Source: Stramenopiles sp. TOSAG23-6
Lineage: Eukaryota > Sar
Direction of reading: 5' to 3'
Length of the DNA: 15,527 nucleotides
NCBI GenBank assembly: GCA_900128565.1
Contig: LT636112.1
Coordinates: 1-15,527 of the forward strand
Of this stretch, positions 1-7,974 are shown piece after piece. The translations under genes were made by a program, and so were the position numbers. The stretch's first letter is position 1. Every line of letters starts with the position of its first letter. The notes under the pieces are model-generated. The model was not told the origin of the DNA. It ran no database searches and was given only the letters and a program-made list of their open reading frames with translations.

Positions 1-61
1 TTTTTTTTTCGTACGAAATTTCGTACCTAACGATTGTTTTTGTAATTTCGTGTTTTTTCAC
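1..61 (+). other. 3' part of an introner-like intron (family A)
   Basis: The first bases hold a T-run, the perfect 16-bp palindrome GTACGAAATTTCGTAC (11-26), and CCTAAC (26-31), which resembles a branch point. A T-rich stretch ending TTTTTTCACAAT (53-64) follows. The same ordered blocks occur at about 15069-15126, 15308-15383 and 15505-15527 in a different gene, so this is a repeated intron body rather than channel coding sequence. The 3' splice site is unclear because no AG occurs before 94-95. If AG 95 is used, the intron would run to base 95 and remove codons that look like pore helix. Confidence 0.6.
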
Positions 62-838
62 AATACATGTAATCAATTATGGTCTTGTGTATTAGAAAAT
101 AATAATCAAGGATTAAGACAAGGATTTGGTGAAATTCTTGTACAATATGGACCTAGTGATGGTGAATTTAGTAGTCGAATGCTCTGGTATGATTTATTGA
201 ATTTTTATTTAATTACTATTGTTATCCTAAGTGTTGTTTCTGGTCTAATTATTGATACATTTAGTGATTTACGTGGCCAAAGAGAAGCCAAATATGAAGA
301 TATGGCAAATCTATGTACAATTTGTAATATTAATAGAAATGTTTTTGAAAGAGCTGGAATTCCAATGCAAATGCATATAAAAAAACAACATAATATTTGG
401 TCATATTTTAAGTATTATATTTATATATGGCAAAGTGATCCGGATAATTTTAATGGTCTTGAAGATTTCGTGTATGCAAATATTAAACAAGGTAATTTTC
501 AGTGGTTTCCCGTGAACTCATCTGCTGCATTAAACAAGTGTAAGTTAAGTAATACTATTGATAATGATGTCAATAATGATAATACAAATGATGAAAATGA
601 TGAAAATAGTATCGATAGTTCTACTGCTCTAACAGATGATAATACTAGTATAGAAGATGATATATTTCATTGCAACATTCAAAAAACGTCAAATTCTTTG
701 CAACATTTAATGAATAAAACAACAATACTGAAAGATAAAGTATGTCAATATACAAATAATATAGAATCTATGAAACGAAATGTAATAGTATTAAGAGATG
801 ATTTTGGTGATGTGGCAGATATATTACAATCAAAATAA
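62..838 (+). CDS. IP3 receptor / ryanodine receptor-family calcium channel, C-terminal part (5'-partial)
   Basis: This is the last part of a tetrameric intracellular Ca2+-release channel, a family that usually acts in the ER or other internal membranes. In order there is a pore-helix-like stretch (LWSCVL), a filter region (GLRQGFGEIL), a pore-lining helix (about 190-270), and the family-typical IIDTFSDLR just after it. A C-terminal zinc-finger-like module follows, with CTIC at 314-325 and histidines at 374-376 and 389-391. HNIWSYFKYYIYI and NFQWFPV both match the IP3R tail. An Asn/Asp-rich linker (about 555-660) and a possible terminal coiled coil end the protein at TAA 836-838. The filter lacks the usual run of glycines and seems about two residues shorter than GGGVGD-type filters. 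The true exon start is uncertain: the frame is open to base 2, and the first AG is at 94-95, inside sequence that looks homologous. The start given is the earliest that I consider coding. The rest of the gene lies outside the window. Confidence 0.85.
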   Translation, partial: NTCNQLWSCVLENNNQGLRQGFGEILVQYGPSDGEFSSRMLWYDLLNFYLITIVILSVVSGLIIDTFSDLRGQREAKYEDMANLCTICNINRNVFERAGIPMQMHIKKQHNIWSYFKYYIYIWQSDPDNFNGLEDFVYANIKQGNFQWFPVNSSAALNKCKLSNTIDNDVNNDNTNDENDENSIDSSTALTDDNTSIEDDIFHCNIQKTSNSLQHLMNKTTILKDKVCQYTNNIESMKRNVIVLRDDFGDVADILQSK

Positions 839-1318
839 ATCCTAACTTTATTATTTAAATTACGTTTCCAACATTCTCATAAAATTACACTTTGATTCCT
901 CTGTTCGTCTATTGGTGTACTTTGTGAATGTTGAGTAGATTTTCAGCTATGTACACGAAATATATAGTATAATTTTGACTACACGAAATACCGAAAATGA
1001 AACCCAAAATTTCCCAGTCAGTCTTTCCAAAATGAATAGACGTGTGTGTGTGATAGACATTTTCTTTGGAGTGGAGTCGTCAAGTTGTCGTCGCACTCGC
1101 ACACAGCTACTAAAATAATACGACGACACCAAAGTATTTGTAAAGTTCAAACAAGGGCATATTAATAGTACGAATTACAATGGTAGATTCACCAGCAACT
1201 AGCTAGATCAGAGATCAATCGCAGAAATATCCTTTGTCGTGTCAACTTTTGCTTCCTCTGAAAAACAAGCATTTCTAGGCGGTGTTTTTCTGTGTTTTAT
1301 ACAAAAAAACATACCTAA
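839..1318 (+). other. Intergenic region between channel gene and cyclin gene
   Basis: This 480-bp stretch has no convincing coding potential. It holds the 3' flank of the channel gene and the presumed promoter and leader of the cyclin, which ends in an A-rich sequence right before the ATG at 1319. A short GT run lies at about 1041-1051. I see no tRNA, repeat family or clear TATA box. Confidence 0.4.
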
Positions 1319-2348
1319 ATGGAAGCAGATGATGGTAAAGCAATAGTGCAGGTGCTTGCAGATGTGTTACAAAAACTGGTTGCAGCCAATGATAATGTAC
1401 GTGTATCTCTCGATATTAATAAATCCACACACTTTTCTTTTCGTCAATTTGTTTTTCCCCTTTTATTTATTAAAACTCTTTTCACAACTTATTATACAAT
1501 ATATAACAAACAAAATTATTCTTAAAGTACAAGACCATTTTATATACTTTTTATATCAGCAAGGAGATACGGGGAAAGTCACAAAGTTCCATGCTCTACG
1601 CCTTCCAAGTATTAATATTTCAGACTATTTACGCCGAATTGCTAAATATGCATCGTGTAGCGCCGAGTGTTTCGTATTAGCGTTGGTCTATATTGATCGA
1701 TTAATTCAACGCAATAACTTCATTATTTGTTCCTTAAACATACATCGTGTAATTATCACAAGTGTTATGTTGGCCGCAAAATTTTTTGATGACCATTATT
1801 ATAACAACGCATATTATGCAAAAATTGGCGGAGTGCCGTGTGATGAGATGAATTCATTAGAAATTGAATATTTGTTTCTGATTAATTTTTCATTATTTGT
1901 ATCTCCTTCAAGCTACTCCAAGTACTTTAATGAATTATGTAGTCATGCCAATATATCAGCTTCGCCAAAACCAAATGAATGGCAATTAGCTGGATTAAAT
2001 ACGAATAATACGAAGAAAATAACTCAGGTAAGGAATAATGGTACGAATGCTACTCAGGTCGCGATTGATTCAAATAATTCAAATGGTTTATTTGTAAAAG
2101 GTTCAAATTGTACTAATAATTCAACTAGTAATAATCAGAACCCACATTATTTATCATACAATGAAAATTCACAGAGTTATGAACCAAATAATGAGAACAA
2201 AAATCAGCGTTGGAATGAAAAAAATGAATTTTCAACGTCGAATTTTTCTTCTGACTCTAACCCAAACCCTAGATCAAACCAGTTTAATAATGTTTGTCAT
2301 ATGCCTGTAGCGATGTCAAGCAATATGAATAACGCTGAATTTATGTGA
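1319..2348 (+). CDS. PHO80/P-U-type cyclin (two exons)
   Basis: This is a cyclin of the PHO80-like (plant CYCU/CYCP) group, regulatory subunits that bind a cyclin-dependent kinase. Two exons join in phase 0: 1319-1396 (26 residues) and 1560-2348 (262 residues), giving 288 aa. Exon 1 begins at an ATG in A-rich context and encodes a helix-like leader ([11 protein letters not shown]). The cyclin core starts in exon 2 with [13 protein letters not shown], then [49 protein letters not shown] and [17 protein letters not shown], which are the hallmarks of this subfamily. The last 120 or so residues are Asn/Ser-rich low complexity with an NPNP stretch coded by telomere-like DNA (about 2257-2271). The group is linked to phosphate signalling and cell-cycle control in yeast and plants; the role here is inferred. 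The kinase partner is not in the window. Confidence 0.88.
1397..1559 (+). other. Cyclin intron
   Basis: This 163-bp AT-rich GT-AG intron has donor GTACGT and acceptor TATATCAG. Removing it joins ...AANDN to [11 protein letters not shown] in phase 0, matching how cyclins of this group continue. Without splicing, exon 1 runs into a stop at 1523-1525. It shares the GTACG donor with the family A introns but lacks their palindrome. Confidence 0.8.
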
Positions 2349-2655
2349 CATACTCGATTTGATGTAGAGTATAGAAAAATATAATATTTGAAAATAAACA
2401 AAAAAAAATCTATGACCTGTGTCAGTTACGTACAAAATCACTTTTTTTTTTCTTGATTGCTACTGTACGTGAGGTACCAATACATCTACTAGCTAGTTAT
2501 AGGTAGTACTCTTTCTACTTTTAAATAGTGCATTACTCAGAAGGACAAGTAAATTACATAGGTTAAAGAAATCTTTGTGTGTATTATATGAGTAAATTAG
2601 TAGATGCAAAACTCTTAAATTAATATACTATATTTAATATACACCCGCGTTGAGT
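2349..2655 (+). other. Intergenic region downstream of cyclin
   Basis: AT-rich stretch with homopolymer runs (A at about 2400-2408, T at about 2443-2452) and no gene-like reading frame. It must carry the cyclin 3' end and the promoter of the next gene. I see no clear regulatory motif. Confidence 0.35.
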
Positions 2656-3276
2656 ATGTCAAATTGGAATGATTCTCAGTGGGACATCAGTGAAACTTTT
2701 TGGCAACGTCAAATGAACAATCGAAACTATGAACGTACGCACAACCACAGACATCCTAATCATAACGTTGGTATGAATCATACACCAGCACAAAAAAGTA
2801 TGGTATGGTCCAACCTTGCAAAACGTGAACAAATGCTGTATGGTGATGAGAGACCGGAGCCACCGCCAGTGACTTATAAGAATACACCTTCTATTTGGCA
2901 TTCATTACCAATTGGTCCACCGCCTGTGAACCCCAGTACTACGAAAGATTCAGAATATTTTACAAATAAAAATATTGATACGAAGAACGAACTCGATTCT
3001 TCCTCCTCGCAAAGGCGTGAAATTTACACAAGTGATATATTTTTTAGCATGCCAAAAACAAAGAAAAAAAAGGTTAAAAAGAAAAAAAAACATATAATAT
3101 CAAAGAGAGAAGATCATCCAAATAAAGAGATGGTTTCAATGGAAAAACGTATTCAAAAATTACAAAATAACTTATCCAGTGAAATAGAAACACGCCATTT
3201 AATTCAAGACCAGATGAAATTATTACATGAGCGGCTCAAAAGTCAATTTAATATCGAAAAAGACAAGAGGAAATAA
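2656..3276 (+). CDS. Hypothetical Lys-rich protein with C-terminal coiled coil
   Basis: A 206-residue intron-less protein that I do not recognise. The start is the ATG at 2656; the open frame begins only two codons earlier at a TTG. The N-terminal third is rich in Asn, His and Trp (SNWNDSQWDISETFWQRQM). Two proline clusters follow, RPEPPPV at residues 66-72 and PIGPPPV at 85-91. A strongly basic run at residues 134-150 (TKKKKVKKKKKH) looks like a nuclear localisation signal. Residues 157-204 have heptad-like spacing (MEKRIQKLQNNLSSEIETR...) and probably form a coiled coil. Nuclear location and a scaffold-like role are inference from composition only. Confidence 0.65.
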   Translation: MSNWNDSQWDISETFWQRQMNNRNYERTHNHRHPNHNVGMNHTPAQKSMVWSNLAKREQMLYGDERPEPPPVTYKNTPSIWHSLPIGPPPVNPSTTKDSEYFTNKNIDTKNELDSSSSQRREIYTSDIFFSMPKTKKKKVKKKKKHIISKREDHPNKEMVSMEKRIQKLQNNLSSEIETRHLIQDQMKLLHERLKSQFNIEKDKRK

Positions 3277-3696
3277 AACAGACATTAGAACTCTAGTATT
3301 ATCAATAGATTTTTAAAAATAAATGTGAATAATGCATAGGTAATAGCTACAATACACAATACAAAAGATGAAGACATAATAATTTTATATAATTTGAAAA
3401 ATCAAAAAATAAATTTGAAAAATCATTCGAAAAACGACTCTGGTGAATAAAAAACACCTCTCAGTTATAACTATTATATGCTATAGATAGCATGTACAAT
3501 ATCGAAATGTATATATTTATGTTGTAGTATATTGCTGTTTTTCATTGATGTAGATTCACGCCACTATCAAAGTTGCTCTGAAGTGAACAAAATGTTACCC
3601 GGTCCCCCTTTGATGCAGCTCGAGTCAGCATGATTGCATTGCATGTGCGCACTATTTACTCACACACAATTAAGTTTCTGTGTATTCATAAACAAA
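3277..3696 (+). other. Intergenic region upstream of methionyl-tRNA synthetase
   Basis: This 420-bp stretch has no gene. It holds a 14-bp direct repeat, AATTTGAAAAATCA, at 3391-3404 and 3412-3425. The 12-mer ATGTTACCCGGT at 3592-3603 recurs exactly in another promoter region at 7818-7829. The stretch just before the ATG is A-rich (ATAAACAAAATG). An upstream in-frame ATG at 3643 could give a short N-terminal extension. Confidence 0.4.
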
Positions 3697-5910
3697 ATGT
3701 CAACACCACCACCTATTCCTACGATGGAATCCAAATCCATTACCACAGCCACTGATACAGAAATTAAGGCTGCTTGTGGTGAGGTTGGGTTTGGTGAAAA
3801 GTTTTATATAACAACTGCGATTAACTACACGAATGGGCCGCCACACATGGGTCATGCATACGAAGGTATCACGACTGACATGATTGCGCGTTATCATCGT
3901 GTATATGGTCGCAAAGTATTTTTTCTCACTGGTGCTGACGAGCATGGTCAAAAAATTGCAGATTCTGCTGCTAAACATGCAAAAGAAACAGGTGAGACAT
4001 TCACTCCTCAAATGAATTGCGATAAGTGGGCAGCAGAATTTCAAAAACTCAACAAGCGTGTAAACCTCTCCAACGACGCTTACATTCGAACAACTTCAAC
4101 AAAACATAAAGCTTGTGTTCACAAGATTTTCAAAAAGTCAATTGATGTAGGTGATATATATATGAAAGAGTATGAAGGATGGTATTCTATCAGAGAAGAA
4201 CGATACATTACTGATACGGAGGCACAAGAGTGGAATTACATGGACCCTACGACAAAAGTTCCTTTATCAAAGTTATCGGAAGAGTCATACTTTTTCAGTA
4301 TGTCCAAGTATCAAACTCGTCTTGTGGAACACATTAAGAATCATCCAGAGTTTATTCAACCTCCTAAATTTCGTAATAATATTCTTAGACGCCTTGAGGA
4401 TGATTTAAGAGACTTATGTGTATCAAGAAAAAAACTAAAATGGGGCATTCCATTACCAAACGATCCATCACACGTCATGTATGTTTGGTTTGATGCTTTA
4501 ACAAATTATCTCAGTGGTATTGATCATTTGGATGGACCTGAAAAGGATAATAAATGGTGGGACGCTGGTGCATGTCATATCATTGGTAAAGATATAATCT
4601 GGTTTCATACTGTGATTTGGCCATGTATTTTAATGTCTGTTGGCATCGATTTGCCTAGAACAATTTATTCTCATGGTTTTGTACAAGATCAAAATGGTCA
4701 GAAAATGTCTAAATCAATTGGTAATGTGGTGGATCCAAATGAACAACTCGATAAATACCCATCAGATGCTTTCCGTTGGTTTTTATTACGGACTTGCGTC
4801 TACGGTTGTGATCTCCCATTCAGTGAAAACAGTTTAGTTGATATTTGTAACGCTGATTTAGCTGATACTTTAGGCAATCTTGTATGTCGTGGTATTGCAT
4901 TGACGATTAAAAATTGTGATGGAGTTGTTCCAGATGTTCCTGTTGATTTTGATAAATTTACAGTGCAAAAATTACGTAACCAATGTGAATTTGCTATGCG
5001 TACATTTGAAGTTCATACTGTTTGTGACATTGCTATTTCAGCAGTGAAAGAAATTAATAAATTCGTGACTGAAAAAGAGCCATGGAAATTAAAAGGTGAA
5101 GACACGTTACGTGAAAGACAAATTATATGTAGATCAGTTTTGGAGTCTTTATATGTTGTTGCACATTTTTTACAACCTGCTTTGCCTGAAATTTGTGAAA
5201 AAATATTTATTGCTCTTGGTACAAAAATGTCAACAATTCGTGATTTAAATGATGAATTTCTTAATTTAATTCCTGGTACTGTTTTACCGAAAGAAAAGTT
5301 AATTTTATTTAACAAAATTGAGACTACTTCTAAAGCAAAAAAGAAAAACACTAAAAACATAAAAGTTGTTAAAAAAACAGTTACTCCTATTGAAATGATT
5401 GATTTTCGTGTAGGACAAATTACGAAAATATGGAAGCATCCTGATAGTGAAAATTTATATTGTGAAGAAGTAGATTTGGGTGAGACAACAGGTATAAGAA
5501 CAATTGCTAGTGGTCTCCGAAAGCACTATCCAGATGAATCAGTTTTATTGGGTAAAAAGGTTATTGTAGTTGCAAATCTTAAACCTCGTTCACTTGTTGG
5601 TTTCATGTCAAAAGGAATGATTTTATGTGCATATAATGAAGATAAAACCATATGTGAAGTTATTAATGTTCCTGAAAATACTCCAATTGGTGAAAGAATT
5701 ACATTTCCTGCATTTCCATTGAGTAATGAAACGAAGGATGAAGTACCGAAAGAGTTAAGCTCTGGGCAGATGAAAAAAACATGGACGAAAAAAGTTTTAA
5801 AAAAATTGACCTGTGATGAATTAGGAATTTGTCATTATGATGATTCACCTTTTACTACAAGTTTTGGTCAATGTTCGCTTAACACTGTTACTAATGGTAC
5901 ATTAGCATAA
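3697..5910 (+). CDS. Methionyl-tRNA synthetase with C-terminal EMAPII-like tRNA-binding domain
   Basis: This enzyme charges tRNA-Met with methionine using ATP. It is a single 737-residue exon from ATG 3697. An in-frame ATG at 3643 would add 18 residues and might create a targeted isoform. The class I HIGH-type signature is PPHMGH (residues 48-53), followed by LTGADEHGQKIADSA, and the second signature is KMSKS (336-340, coded at 4702-4716). HVMYVWFDALTNYLSG and VIGKDI-type sequence between them are typical of the family. The inserted knuckle domain lacks the CxxC zinc ligands, as in the alphaproteobacterial/organellar subgroup. Residues about 565-672 form an OB-fold tRNA-binding domain (IDFRVGQITKIWKHPDSENLY, GFMSKGMILCA). 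The last 65 residues are a divergent tail. The stop codon lies inside the first unit of a 57-bp tandem repeat. The lack of an obvious presequence from 3697 suggests a cytosolic enzyme. Confidence 0.95.
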   Translation: MSTPPPIPTMESKSITTATDTEIKAACGEVGFGEKFYITTAINYTNGPPHMGHAYEGITTDMIARYHRVYGRKVFFLTGADEHGQKIADSAAKHAKETGETFTPQMNCDKWAAEFQKLNKRVNLSNDAYIRTTSTKHKACVHKIFKKSIDVGDIYMKEYEGWYSIREERYITDTEAQEWNYMDPTTKVPLSKLSEESYFFSMSKYQTRLVEHIKNHPEFIQPPKFRNNILRRLEDDLRDLCVSRKKLKWGIPLPNDPSHVMYVWFDALTNYLSGIDHLDGPEKDNKWWDAGACHIIGKDIIWFHTVIWPCILMSVGIDLPRTIYSHGFVQDQNGQKMSKSIGNVVDPNEQLDKYPSDAFRWFLLRTCVYGCDLPFSENSLVDICNADLADTLGNLVCRGIALTIKNCDGVVPDVPVDFDKFTVQKLRNQCEFAMRTFEVHTVCDIAISAVKEINKFVTEKEPWKLKGEDTLRERQIICRSVLESLYVVAHFLQPALPEICEKIFIALGTKMSTIRDLNDEFLNLIPGTVLPKEKLILFNKIETTSKAKKKNTKNIKVVKKTVTPIEMIDFRVGQITKIWKHPDSENLYCEEVDLGETTGIRTIASGLRKHYPDESVLLGKKVIVVANLKPRSLVGFMSKGMILCAYNEDKTICEVINVPENTPIGERITFPAFPLSNETKDEVPKELSSGQMKKTWTKKVLKKLTCDELGICHYDDSPFTTSFGQCSLNTVTNGTLA

Positions 5911-6057
5911 ATACGATCATGTTCAAAAGTATTGAATATCTTTTTTAAGAATGGTATATTAGCATGAATACGATCATGTTCAAAAGTATTGAATATCTTT
6001 TTTAAGAATGGTACATTAGCATGAATACGATCATGTTCAAAAGTATTGAATATCTTT
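5893..6057 (+). repeat. 57-bp tandem repeat, about 2.9 copies, spanning the MetRS stop codon
   Basis: Units start at about 5893, 5950 and 6007 and begin AATGGTAYATTAGCAT. They are nearly identical over their full length; the third stops at TATCTTT (6057). The period is a multiple of three (19 codons). The first unit supplies the last MetRS codons and the TAA; at the same position units 2 and 3 have TGA. The repeat forms the proximal 3' UTR. Confidence 0.93.
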
Positions 6058-6098
6058 AATGTTTTCTATTGTGTTGATTATTATTTTTATTTTTATTA

Positions 6099-7700
6099 TT
6101 AGAAATTTGAAAATAAATCAAGTTTTGCATTTCTACTCGTAGTTGTATACTTCTTACTACCTTTATGATAATGATTCCGTCTAGATTGAATTATATCTCC
6201 CTGTAAACGAAATTTTCTTCTTGAAGATTTTTGAGCTGCAGAAAGTGTTATATTTGTTTTGTTTTGAATAAAATCAGTCGGTTTTTTCATACTATAATCT
6301 ATACTATTTTGAGTATTCATATTTTTATCTATTGATAAAGTATTTTGACTATCAATATTTTTACCCATTGATAAAGCATTATGTAAACGTTCAAATGATT
6401 TTCCACCTGGCTTTGTTATTGTTTGTTTTATTGGTTCAAATGAATTTTCACCTGGTTTTGTTATTGCTTGTTTTATTGGTTTCATTGTTTGTACTACCGG
6501 TACCATTGGCGTTGACTTATTTATTGTAATTGATGTTTCTTTGGCTTTATTTTGATGAAGATTTTTTTTTCTTTTCTGTTCATATTCGCGTAGTAATGCC
6601 AAAGTGTTTATTTCATTATCATTTGTTTTTTTTTTATTATTTTCTATTGTACTTTTATTTTCCATTCTACTTTTTTCAGTGCTCGTGTACGTTTTACCAT
6701 CTGCACTATTTTGTTTATCGTTTATTGCACGTTTTTTACGTTGTTTTTCTTTTCTTTCTCTTTTTTCTTTTCTATCAAATCCAAACCTAATTTTTTCAAT
6801 AACTTTTCGAGCTAATTCATTCGCATCTTTATCAATAATTGTATTATGCAACATGGTTTCTCTCGAAAATAACGTTTTGTGTAATTCTTTCTTTTGCCTA
6901 TCAAAAGTAGAATTCACATCTATTTTTGATTTGTCTAATATAGATGTTGTACCTTTTTTTGAGTTTTGTACAAAAATTTTCTTTGTATCTTTTAATGTTG
7001 AAGTCCACTGTGACGTCACTCGATGACCACAATTTGAACAAAACTCATTATATTTTGCATTTATTCCACATGTATTGCATACACGTCTTAGTACGTATTC
7101 AGATTCCACGGGATCAGACATCAATCCATTTTTTTCATCCGTTGGTATTATAATACCTCCAAATGGGTTTGGACCTAAATTTTTCAATGGGACAAAATTG
7201 AGCCAAGTTCCTCTCTTTACTCGTAGATTTGGATTAATTAGCATTCCTTTGATATGCCAGTTTTTCATTTTATCATTACTAAATGGACCATACTGTATGT
7301 TATCGTTGTCTAAATAATACCATGTTGTAAGCAAAGTATCAAAGTAGTAACCTAAGCCAAAAGACCCACAAGAAAAATAGTAATTTTTAATGCTTTTGAC
7401 GAAAAAAGTACAGGGTGTAAATGTAAGGTTTAGTGTGCGAAGAAACACAATTGAAATCGGCCGAGCTGTATGATTTTTAATCATTTCGAAAATGTTAGAG
7501 TCATTAAAGTTTATTCCATAAATATCGGATAACTCTATCTCACCAATACCGACAACGTAATCACCAACAAAAACACCAACTTGTTTCGCTCCACTTGTGG
7601 TGTAATCAACCACACCATTACAAAAACTAAAACCCAGTTTTTGTGTGGTAAATGATAACGGTATTCTAATTTGATTGGTCGACATCTGTGATTTATTCAT
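6099..7700 (-). CDS. PDZ-like, GYF and zinc-ribbon multidomain protein
   Basis: A 533-residue intron-less protein from the ATG at 7698-7700. Residues about 12-90 look like a PDZ domain: KLGFSF as carboxylate-binding loop, then VGVFVGDYVVGIGEI and a final PISIVFLR strand. Residues about 126-172 fit a GYF domain (WYYLDNDNIQYGPFS, MKNWHIKGML), which binds proline-rich peptides. A zinc ribbon follows with Cys208, 211, 221 and 224 (CNTCG...FCSNCG). The C-terminal half is highly basic and low complexity, including a KRERKEK-type helix (about 310-330) and two short internal repeats. The order suggests a peptide-binding adaptor, perhaps in RNA or trafficking work as for other GYF proteins; that is inference. 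It shares a 274-bp divergent promoter region with the methyltransferase at 7975. Confidence 0.82.
   Translation of the reverse strand: MNKSQMSTNQIRIPLSFTTQKLGFSFCNGVVDYTTSGAKQVGVFVGDYVVGIGEIELSDIYGINFNDSNIFEMIKNHTARPISIVFLRTLNLTFTPCTFFVKSIKNYYFSCGSFGLGYYFDTLLTTWYYLDNDNIQYGPFSNDKMKNWHIKGMLINPNLRVKRGTWLNFVPLKNLGPNPFGGIIIPTDEKNGLMSDPVESEYVLRRVCNTCGINAKYNEFCSNCGHRVTSQWTSTLKDTKKIFVQNSKKGTTSILDKSKIDVNSTFDRQKKELHKTLFSRETMLHNTIIDKDANELARKVIEKIRFGFDRKEKRERKEKQRKKRAINDKQNSADGKTYTSTEKSRMENKSTIENNKKKTNDNEINTLALLREYEQKRKKNLHQNKAKETSITINKSTPMVPVVQTMKPIKQAITKPGENSFEPIKQTITKPGGKSFERLHNALSMGKNIDSQNTLSIDKNMNTQNSIDYSMKKPTDFIQNKTNITLSAAQKSSRRKFRLQGDIIQSRRNHYHKGSKKYTTTSRNAKLDLFSNF
6389..6478 (-). repeat. 45-bp in-frame duplication in the GYF-protein gene
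   Basis: Two adjacent 45-bp copies (6389-6433 and 6434-6478) encode 15-residue units of the form PIKQxITKPGxxSFE. Next to them, at about 6311-6388, a 36-bp, 12-residue unit (LSMGKNIDSQNT / LSIDKNMNTQNS) is also roughly duplicated. Both keep the reading frame, so they expand the disordered tail. Confidence 0.85.
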
Positions 7701-7974
7701 TATTTATATAAACAACATTGATATCACATTTCTTTTCATTGACTCTGTTTAGTTTTGTTCGATACTTAGTATAGTTAGTACACCACATTTTAACTTACAG
7801 TTTTTTTCAGTTACGAGATGTTACCCGGTACCAACGAAGTTATATTATTATTCATTATCATTCATTATTATTATCCCACAAAACTTTGAGTTCGATCATC
7901 ATCAATAATCGAGGCTTACAGTCTTCCAACAAATTTGTGTGTACTATTGTTGCACAATTACAAAGTACTATAGC
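7701..7974. promoter_or_regulatory. Divergent intergenic region between GYF-protein and SpoU methyltransferase genes
   Basis: This 274-bp gap must contain both promoters. It holds ATGTTACCCGGT at 7818-7829, identical to a 12-mer about 93 bp upstream of the MetRS ATG, and an ATT-rich microsatellite at about 7842-7872. The core-promoter assignment is inference. Confidence 0.4.

Noticed and set aside
947-1150. 67-residue open frame on the minus strand
   Set aside because: Composition is untypical, there is no recognisable motif, and it lies in a region that better fits the cyclin promoter.
2028-2033. CAG|GTAAGG donor-like sequence inside cyclin exon 2
   Set aside because: The frame stays open to the natural end and no matching acceptor restores a better product, so I kept the exon intact.
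6530-7026. Plus-strand Phe/Leu-rich frames
   Set aside because: They mirror the Lys/Asn-rich tail of the minus-strand GYF protein.
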